Assembly: GCA_025355325.1 (NCBI GenBank)
Contig: JANXZX010000209.1
Location: forward strand, 1 to 64,000
Length of the DNA: 64,000 nucleotides
Source of the DNA: Geobacteraceae bacterium
Lineage (GTDB): Bacteria; Desulfobacterota; Desulfuromonadia; Geobacterales; Pseudopelobacteraceae
Reading direction: 5' to 3'
Positions 57,692 to 64,000 of this stretch are shown piece after piece (position 1 is the stretch's first letter; the number at the start of each line of letters is the position of its first letter). Made by a program: the position numbers and the translations under genes. A model generated the notes under the pieces. That model searched no databases, was not told the origin of the DNA, and saw nothing but the letters and a program-made list of their open reading frames with translations.

Positions 57692-57720
57692 GTTTCCCGC
57701 AACGTCTTCACCACGACCCG

Positions 57721-59511
57721 CTATCCGGTCATGGAAATGATCTCTTCATAGGTTGTCACACCTTCAAGCATCTTGCGGGTCGCCACCTGTCGCAACGATT
57801 CCATTCCTTCCTTTCGGGCAAGATCAGTCAAATCGGAAAGTTCCACCGATGCGGTTATTACGCTTTTGATCCGTTCACTCATCTCCAGCACTTCAAATAT
57901 CCCGCTACGTCCCTTGTACCCGGTGCCGCGACATTCCTTGCACCCCTGTCCTTCCCAGGAAATATGCGATTTTTTATCGAGCTGGAGATAGGCGAGTTCA
58001 TCAGCGTTCAGTTCATAGACAATTTTGCATTGCGGACATATTTTGCGAACCAGTCGCTGGGCAATGACACCTATCAGCGTGGCTGAAATAAGAAATGGCG
58101 GTATCCCCAAATCAAGCATACGGACAATTGCCGACGCTGAATCGTTGGTATGCAGGGTGGAGAGGGCCAGATGTCCGGTCAATGCCGCCTGAACGGCACT
58201 CTCTGCGGTTTCCCGGTCACGGATCTCGCCGATCATGATGATATCCGGATCCTGACGCAGGATATTGCGCAGTATGGAATCAAAACCTACTCCGATGGCT
58301 TGTTGGACGCCAATCTGATTGAACTCTTCCATGACCATTTCAATCGGGTCTTCCACCGTAACGATATTAACTTCCGGAGAAGCAAGCGACCGTAAACTTG
58401 AATAGAGCGTTGTCGTCTTGCCGCTGCCGGTAGGGCCGGTAATCAGGATAATTCCGTTGGGGCGACGGATAAAGGAATTATACAGTGACAGCTCCCGGGG
58501 ATAAAATCCCATGCTGTCCAAATCCTGTAGCAGGATGTCGGGATCAAAAATCCTGATGACAACTTTTTCTCCAAAAGCCACCGGGACCGTAGAGACGCGC
58601 AGCTCTATATCCTTGTTGTTAAAATTAGTCTTAATGCGACCATCCTGAGGGCGGCGCTTCTCGGCCAGATCCATGCGTGAAAGCATTTTTATCCGCGAAA
58701 CTATCGGGGCATGCAGCAGCTTGGGAATAACATGGATATTATGCATGACCCCGTCAATCCTGAAACGAATCAAGGTCTTCTCACGTTTTGGTTCAATATG
58801 GATGTCGCTGGAATGTTGTTCAAAGGCGTAATGAAGCAGGAAATCCACCGCCGAGATGACATGCGTGTCATTGCTCTCAATATCCTGGTTCCCTCTGAGC
58901 TTGAAGTACTGTTCCAGGTTGCCCAGATCAGCACCGGTTGAAGATTCCTGCTCGGCAGCCATGACCGAAGCCCGGAAACCATAGAACTCACGCAGTATCT
59001 TGAGAATGTCCTTCTTGGAACTGAGGACACGCTTGATTTCCAATTTGCGGGCAATAGCCAGTTCGTTGATTATGGCTGTGTTAAACGGGTCTGCCACAGC
59101 TACGGTTAGAATTCCGCCCTTCTCGGCAACTGCCACAATCAGGTTTTTAAGGGAGAAAGGGCGCGGAATATGAGCAGTGACGACATCCAGATTCAATTTG
59201 AGCGGATCAATTTTAAGATATTCCATACCGACTGCAGCGGCAATGGCCTCGGTTATTACATCCTCAGTGAGAAATCTTCCCGGAAGGCCGCGCAGTTCAA
59301 GATTGAACGAGGCGATTACCTCTACAGGTGAAATATTCTCAACTACAGCCCGAAGTCTGCGTGAACCACCCGCAAGATGTTGAGCGTACAAACGGGTTTC
59401 CTGAGCTTTGCCTCGAGCAAGAACATCGCTCAACTGATCCGCCGAAATCAGGCCGCAATGTTTGAGCAGTCTGGTACAATTTTCCAGGGTAAGCTTTTTA
59501 ATTTCCGGCAT
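57721..59511 (-). CDS. GspE/PulE-type secretion ATPase
   Basis: 596 residues. The N-terminal T2SSE_N domain (about 75-165) precedes the catalytic domain with Walker A GPTGSGKTTTLYSS near 358, EDPIEM, Walker B RQDPDIIMIGEIRD, STLHTNDS and the zinc Cys set CPQCK...CKECRGTGYKGRSGIFEVLE. It resembles GspE more than the gene at 35961-37901 does and lacks MshEN repeats. ATG 59511 with AAGGGAAG upstream. No other secretion genes adjoin, so its machine is unknown. Confidence 0.87.
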   Translation of the reverse strand: MPEIKKLTLENCTRLLKHCGLISADQLSDVLARGKAQETRLYAQHLAGGSRRLRAVVENISPVEVIASFNLELRGLPGRFLTEDVITEAIAAAVGMEYLKIDPLKLNLDVVTAHIPRPFSLKNLIVAVAEKGGILTVAVADPFNTAIINELAIARKLEIKRVLSSKKDILKILREFYGFRASVMAAEQESSTGADLGNLEQYFKLRGNQDIESNDTHVISAVDFLLHYAFEQHSSDIHIEPKREKTLIRFRIDGVMHNIHVIPKLLHAPIVSRIKMLSRMDLAEKRRPQDGRIKTNFNNKDIELRVSTVPVAFGEKVVIRIFDPDILLQDLDSMGFYPRELSLYNSFIRRPNGIILITGPTGSGKTTTLYSSLRSLASPEVNIVTVEDPIEMVMEEFNQIGVQQAIGVGFDSILRNILRQDPDIIMIGEIRDRETAESAVQAALTGHLALSTLHTNDSASAIVRMLDLGIPPFLISATLIGVIAQRLVRKICPQCKIVYELNADELAYLQLDKKSHISWEGQGCKECRGTGYKGRSGIFEVLEMSERIKSVITASVELSDLTDLARKEGMESLRQVATRKMLEGVTTYEEIISMTG

Positions 59512-59713
59512 ACTTCCCTTCCCTTTCTCATATCCTGTTTTTTTGTACCAATTCATCGATTAAAAAGACGGACTCGCCATTTCAATCCCAAATTTTCTTT
59601 CATAATCATGTTGTATACTCGAATACAAGACTGGAAGCAAGAAACATTAATAGACATTTAACCCTCAAGCTTGTCAACTTGCGGTTGCACAGTGTCAATG
59701 GTAAACTTGCAGC

Positions 59714-61294
59714 ATGATAAGTTCATTTCTCACACCGCATATTCTGGAATCGCTTCTGAACCCTTCTGTATATCCGGTTCAGACCAACACGGTTGAACTG
59801 ATCCAGACACATGTTTCCTGGCTCTTTCTCACCGATACTCATGTTTTCAAACTTAAAAAGCCGGTTAACTTTGGCTTTCTCGATTTCTCAACTCTTGATC
59901 TTCGCCAGTTTTACTGCAATGAGGAGCTTCTCCTCAATAGGCGGCTCTGCCCGGACATATATGAGCAGGTTGTTGCGCTTCGTGAATCGGATGGAGGCGC
60001 CTCGTTTGTCGGTGATGGAAATATAATCGAGTATGCTGTCATGATGAAACGGCTTCCCGCTTACAGGATGCTTGATAAGCTTGTTGATGACGACACTGTT
60101 TCAGTGGAAGAAATACAAAGCGTCGCACGAGAGATAAGCAGATTCCATGCTCACGCCCCCACATCACCGCACATTTCAGAATTCGGCTCAATTGATCAGA
60201 TCCGGTTTAACTGGCAGGAGAATTTTGGGCAGACTCTGGCATTTCATAACCATACTCTTCCGGACGCGGTAAGAGAGAACATCTACAAATATGTTGAAAC
60301 TTTTATCGACTCGCACCGCACACTTTTCGAAGACCGGATCACGAAGGGATTTATCCGGGATTGCGATGGCGACATCCACCTCGGGAATATCTGCGTTGTA
60401 AATAATGCAGCGTATATCTTCGACTGTATTGAATTCAACGAGCGCTTTCGCTTTTCCGACACAGCTGCCGATATCGCTTTTTTTCTTATGGACCTTGATT
60501 TCCATCGTCGGCCGGATTTGGCTGATATAGCAATGTCCACCTATATTTCGGCATCCGGTGATTTGAACATTTCAAAACTCATCCCGTTTTACAAAGTATA
60601 TCGGGCTTTCGTGCGTGGTAAAGTTGAAAGCATGCAGCTTCTCGACGACGGTATTTCAGAAATCAAACATACAGAAGCCAAAAACCGGGCCATGCGCTAC
60701 TTCCGCCTGGCACAAGGCTATTGCGTCAGAAGCAACCTTCCCCCTACCCTGTTCATCACCTGTGGAACAATGGGATGCGGCAAAAGCACGCTGGCTGATC
60801 AACTCAGTTTTGAGCTCGGCTTGAAAATCTACAGCTCAGACATTGAGCGCAAGCGTCTGGCAGGGTTGTTGCCGGGAACAGCGGTACAGGTGCAGTTCGG
60901 AGAAGGTCTGTATTCCAGGGAATCAACTGAAGACACCTACCGGCATTTGCGGCAGACAGCTGACAATGAACTTGCTTCAGGACATTCAGTAGTGGTTGAT
61001 GCCGGGTTAGGAAGCGCTGCTGATCGTACTGAATTTGCCCGGGTGGCGGCTGCACATCAAGCACTGTTTGTTATCCTGTTCGTCCAGTGCGATCCTGACG
61101 AGCAGCGTCACAGATTGCGTGAACGATCTTCTCGCGGCGATTCCGTTTCAGATGGCAGAGTGGAACTGCTGGAACAACAGAGATTGCTATTTGAGCCCCC
61201 CTCAGATTCAGAGGGCATAACAATTTCCATTTCAACCAATGCGGATTCAGAATATACTTTAGACTCGGTATATGAGAGGTTGATTCGGTTATGA
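59714..61294 (+). CDS. Aminoglycoside-phosphotransferase-like kinase fused to P-loop AAA kinase
   Basis: 526 residues. Residues 1-330 form an APH-like domain with HVSWLFLTDTHVFKLKKPV (nucleotide Lys) and RDCDGDIHLGNICV with the catalytic Asp and FDCIEFN. Residues 340-526 are a P-loop kinase with GTMGCGKSTLADQLS. Such fusions are widespread in proteobacteria without known substrate. Start context is GCAGCATG, without a strong ribosome site. The stop overlaps the next gene by four bases. Confidence 0.85.
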   Translation: MISSFLTPHILESLLNPSVYPVQTNTVELIQTHVSWLFLTDTHVFKLKKPVNFGFLDFSTLDLRQFYCNEELLLNRRLCPDIYEQVVALRESDGGASFVGDGNIIEYAVMMKRLPAYRMLDKLVDDDTVSVEEIQSVAREISRFHAHAPTSPHISEFGSIDQIRFNWQENFGQTLAFHNHTLPDAVRENIYKYVETFIDSHRTLFEDRITKGFIRDCDGDIHLGNICVVNNAAYIFDCIEFNERFRFSDTAADIAFFLMDLDFHRRPDLADIAMSTYISASGDLNISKLIPFYKVYRAFVRGKVESMQLLDDGISEIKHTEAKNRAMRYFRLAQGYCVRSNLPPTLFITCGTMGCGKSTLADQLSFELGLKIYSSDIERKRLAGLLPGTAVQVQFGEGLYSRESTEDTYRHLRQTADNELASGHSVVVDAGLGSAADRTEFARVAAAHQALFVILFVQCDPDEQRHRLRERSSRGDSVSDGRVELLEQQRLLFEPPSDSEGITISISTNADSEYTLDSVYERLIRL

Positions 61295-61545
61295 AGCATT
61301 TATTCACGCACATAATCCAGCGCCTGCAACTGCGTGAGTCATGGATAATATTCTTTATTCTCGGCATCATTATGATGACGTTTCCATTTCTGCATATATT
61401 CAACAAGCCGATCCTGATTTTGGGTGTTCCATTGCTGTTTCTCTATTTGACCGGAGGCTGGATAATTTCAATTGTAGTAATTTATTTATTTATGAGTGCC
61501 AGTCGCCATGCAGAGAAGACGACTGATGAAAAGAACAAGCCATGA
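61291..61545 (+). CDS. Small two-helix membrane protein preceding symporter
   Basis: 84 residues: two or three hydrophobic segments (SWIIFFILGIIMMTFPFL, ILGVPLLFLYLTGGWIISIV) and a charged C-terminus. By position it corresponds to small subunits that accompany sodium:solute symporters (DUF485/DUF4212 type), though no clear family motif is visible. Overlaps both neighbours (ATGA). Confidence 0.7.
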   Translation: MKHLFTHIIQRLQLRESWIIFFILGIIMMTFPFLHIFNKPILILGVPLLFLYLTGGWIISIVVIYLFMSASRHAEKTTDEKNKP

Positions 61546-64000
61546 ACAATGTTATTTCTTCACTGGCCACTCTATCGCTCATATATACCGTACTGATCTT
61601 TTTGATCGCATGGTACGCCCACAACCGTAAAGAGGCCGGACGCAGCATCATCAGCAACCCTATTATCTATTCTCTTTCACTTGCAGTATATTGCACTTCC
61701 TGGACGTTCTACGGGAGCGTCGGTAAAGCAGCGACAACCGGTATCGATTTCATCCTGATCTACCTTGGGCCGTCGCTGACTGCATTTTCATGGCTTTTTC
61801 TTCTGCGGCGTATTGTCAAAATCAGCAAGGAACACAACATCACTTCCATTGCTGATTTCCTGAGCCAGCGCTACGGTAAATCTCCCTGGCTCGGCGCCCT
61901 TGTCACAGCCATCTGTTTCCTTGGCGTCATGCCCTATATCGCGCTACAGTTGAAGGCGGTTACTACCAGTTTTTTTCTGCTCAGCGGAACTCAAACGGAT
62001 TCGCTCAATTTTATTCGTCTTGGTCCCGGCATTACTATTTCAATCCCTTTCCTCCTCGCGTTAACGCTGGCTCTTTTTAGCATAATCTTTGGCGCCAGGA
62101 GATTGGTATCTTCAGAGCGCCATGAAGGTCTTATTGCAGCGATTGCTTTTGAATCCATCGTCAAACTGGTTGCCCTGGTGGTGGTCGGACTTTTTGTTAC
62201 CTACGGACTTTTTGATGGATTTATTGATATTTTTGACCGTCTCAACCGTATCAACCCGGATAAATTTTCGCGGTTATTCACTTTCAGCACTTCCAAAAAT
62301 GATCCCAATTATATATCAGCATTCACGCTCCTGTTTTTGTCCATGGGAGCAATAATGCTTCTGCCGCGACAGTTTCACGTCATGGTAATTGAAAATTCCG
62401 ATGAGCGACATATTTCTACCGCGATGTGGTTCTTCCCCGCTTACCTGTTCCTGATTAATCTTTTCGTCATGCCGATTGCCATCGGCGGCATTCTCACCAC
62501 CGGCAGCAGCAGTAATGCCGATTACTTTGTGCTTTCCATTCCTCAACTTGCGGGAAATCGCGGAATTGCACTGCTCGCATTTCTGGGTGGTTTTTCTGCT
62601 GCCGCCGGGATGGTCATGGTTGAGTCGATCGCAATATCAACAATGCTTCTCAACCATATCTTCATGCCTATTATTGTCCGGTGTACCCCCCAGGCTTGGT
62701 TCCCTGTCTTACTGATCAACCTCAAACGGTTCGGCATTGTTCTGATTGTGCTGCTCGGATATTTTTATTTCACGATCATTGGAGACACGTACACTCTCGT
62801 AAACATGGGGCTCATCTCTTTTTCAGCCGTAGCGCAATTTATGCCGGCAATGCTGGGAGGCCTTTACTGGAAAAGAGGCAACAAGGCCGGTGCTATCAGT
62901 GGTACTCTACTCGGTTTTCTGATCTGGTTTTATACACTGCTGCTCCCTTCATTCGGCACGTCCGGCTGGATTTCAGGGACACTCCTTTCACGCGGCCCGT
63001 TTGGCATTTCCCTATTGAAGCCGACTGAACTTTTTGGAATGTCCGGAATGGATCTTTGGAGTCACTCCCTGTTCTGGAGCATGCTGTTCAATATCAGCGC
63101 ATACATCATCAGCTCGATACTCATAAACCAGAATGAAATGGAACGTGATCAGGTACATAAGTTTATCGGCATTTTCGGCCGTGAAGAAGCACATCGCCGC
63201 ACCGAACGAAAGCGGCTTTCAAAACCGGTCACCACTCAGCAATTTGTTACTCTTATGAGTAAGTTTATCGGCGAAACGGAAGCCCAGCGGGCACTTGAAA
63301 TATATTCCAGCAACCGGGAAATTGCTGAAGATGGGACAATTTCCGAATTTGATCTGCCGAATCTGAAACGGTTTACTGAAAAAACACTGGCTGGTTCCGT
63401 TGGCGGAGCAGCTGCCAGAGCCATAGTAAATAATTTCCTTTCCGACATCGGTTCAAGCATGGAATCGGTTTATGATATTTTCAGCAGTGTCCGAACTAAC
63501 CTTGACCAGAACCGTGAATCGCTCTTCGTTCGACTTAAAGCTTCCGAAATCATTAACAGGACGTTAGACCTTCAAGTAATCATGGATGATCTTCTCAGGC
63601 TGCTCGTAAAAGAATTCAAACTTGATGTGGTGATGATACTGACAAAGAATAACGCTGAATCCTTTTCAGTTCTCAGCATTCAGGGTAAGGAAATTTCAAA
63701 ATCAGACCCGCAGGGCTGGTATCAGGAGAATATGCCGTTTCTGGAGTTGGTGTACAGCGATCAGAAGGCGCACTTTATTAACGATCTGCGTCAGGAAAGC
63801 CCTGACCCGATGCTTGATGGAATTTCAGTGGAAGGTTTTATTTCCTGTGCCCATATTCCGATAAATCGTGAAGGTGAGCCGGTTATTGCCGTCTTAACGC
63901 TGCTTTCAAAATCCATTGCCGGCCTGTTCACTCAGGAATTCATCGAACTGCTTTCAAATCTTGCCGGCCAACTTGCCCAGGCAATTACCATCGTGCGGGA
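61542..64000 (+). CDS. Sodium:solute symporter-family sensor protein (3' partial)
   Basis: Open from ATG 61542, overlapping the preceding stop, to the right edge (over 819 codons). Residues 1-520 are a 13-helix SSS permease domain (SLAVYCTSWTFYGSVG, LGPSLTAFSWLFLLRRIV, FLGGFSAAAGMVMVESIAISTM). This is followed by a linker with a conserved domain (FIGIFGREEAHRR... SVGGAAARAIVNNFLSDIGSS) and then a GAF domain (SEIINRTLDLQVIMDDLLRLLVKEFKLDVVMIL) at the end of the window. Proteins of this type (CbrA-like) usually continue into a histidine kinase, so the missing part is predicted to be HisKA and HATPase. Confidence 0.85.
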   Translation, partial: MNNVISSLATLSLIYTVLIFLIAWYAHNRKEAGRSIISNPIIYSLSLAVYCTSWTFYGSVGKAATTGIDFILIYLGPSLTAFSWLFLLRRIVKISKEHNITSIADFLSQRYGKSPWLGALVTAICFLGVMPYIALQLKAVTTSFFLLSGTQTDSLNFIRLGPGITISIPFLLALTLALFSIIFGARRLVSSERHEGLIAAIAFESIVKLVALVVVGLFVTYGLFDGFIDIFDRLNRINPDKFSRLFTFSTSKNDPNYISAFTLLFLSMGAIMLLPRQFHVMVIENSDERHISTAMWFFPAYLFLINLFVMPIAIGGILTTGSSSNADYFVLSIPQLAGNRGIALLAFLGGFSAAAGMVMVESIAISTMLLNHIFMPIIVRCTPQAWFPVLLINLKRFGIVLIVLLGYFYFTIIGDTYTLVNMGLISFSAVAQFMPAMLGGLYWKRGNKAGAISGTLLGFLIWFYTLLLPSFGTSGWISGTLLSRGPFGISLLKPTELFGMSGMDLWSHSLFWSMLFNISAYIISSILINQNEMERDQVHKFIGIFGREEAHRRTERKRLSKPVTTQQFVTLMSKFIGETEAQRALEIYSSNREIAEDGTISEFDLPNLKRFTEKTLAGSVGGAAARAIVNNFLSDIGSSMESVYDIFSSVRTNLDQNRESLFVRLKASEIINRTLDLQVIMDDLLRLLVKEFKLDVVMILTKNNAESFSVLSIQGKEISKSDPQGWYQENMPFLELVYSDQKAHFINDLRQESPDPMLDGISVEGFISCAHIPINREGEPVIAVLTLLSKSIAGLFTQEFIELLSNLAGQLAQAITIVR

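Overview
The window looks like a chromosomal segment of a Geobacter-type delta-proteobacterium (Desulfuromonadales). The grounds are a periplasmic c-type-haem sensor kinase, bacteriohemerythrin, side-by-side Fur and DtxR-FeoA iron regulators, many PAS/GAF histidine kinases, several type IV pilus/type II secretion ATPases, a GEMM riboswitch and an exosortase H cassette. No rRNA or CRISPR array is visible; one tRNA gene (Ala, GGC) is present. The species cannot be named from sequence alone.

1-12 kb is a signalling block: the 3' part of a PilT-like ATPase, a methyltransferase, bacteriohemerythrin, and three large histidine kinases plus an HD-GYP response regulator, all but the first two genes on the minus strand. 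A GEMM-I (cyclic-di-GMP) riboswitch with a terminator (6184-6330) sits in the leader of a PAS/GAF kinase gene that appears broken by one missing base in a G-run. The HD-GYP phosphodiesterase lies directly downstream, so the block reads as a c-di-GMP feedback circuit.

12-25.7 kb holds proteostasis and iron genes: clpB, an aminotransferase, the translationally coupled feoB / Cys-rich / dtxR-feoA operon behind a Fur-box-like site, fur with its own Fur-box-like site, a DUF815 ATPase, metF, a CxxCxxCC protein, a four-S1-domain protein and htpG.

25.7-35.9 kb is the conserved translation/RNA operon, transcribed leftward: rimP, nusA, a YlxR-YlxQ fusion, infB, rbfA, nrnA, truB, rpsO, pnp. A strong terminator hairpin lies only about 20 bases before rimP. 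36-44.6 kb follows with a GspE/PilB ATPase carrying an MshEN-like N-terminus, sucA, YihY, a YciO/Sua5 protein and rmuC.

44.6-50.4 kb is an accessory block ending at tRNA-Ala: an HTH protein, a Phd/VapC pair with a visible operator, a membrane protein with an internal stop, a ParD/ParE pair, a small secreted Cys-rich protein, an orphan with a weak ADP-ribosyltransferase-like N-terminus, and an exosortase H cassette preceded by a decayed sorting-signal gene.

50.5-64 kb returns to housekeeping genes: an M3 oligoendopeptidase, DUF2721, an aminotransferase, DUF2156, the rpsF-rpsR-DUF2232-rplI operon with a candidate S6:S18 leader and expanded repeat tails on both S6 and S18, a second GspE ATPase, and a coupled operon of an APH-AAA kinase fusion, a two-helix membrane protein and a sodium:solute-symporter sensor protein that runs off the right end.
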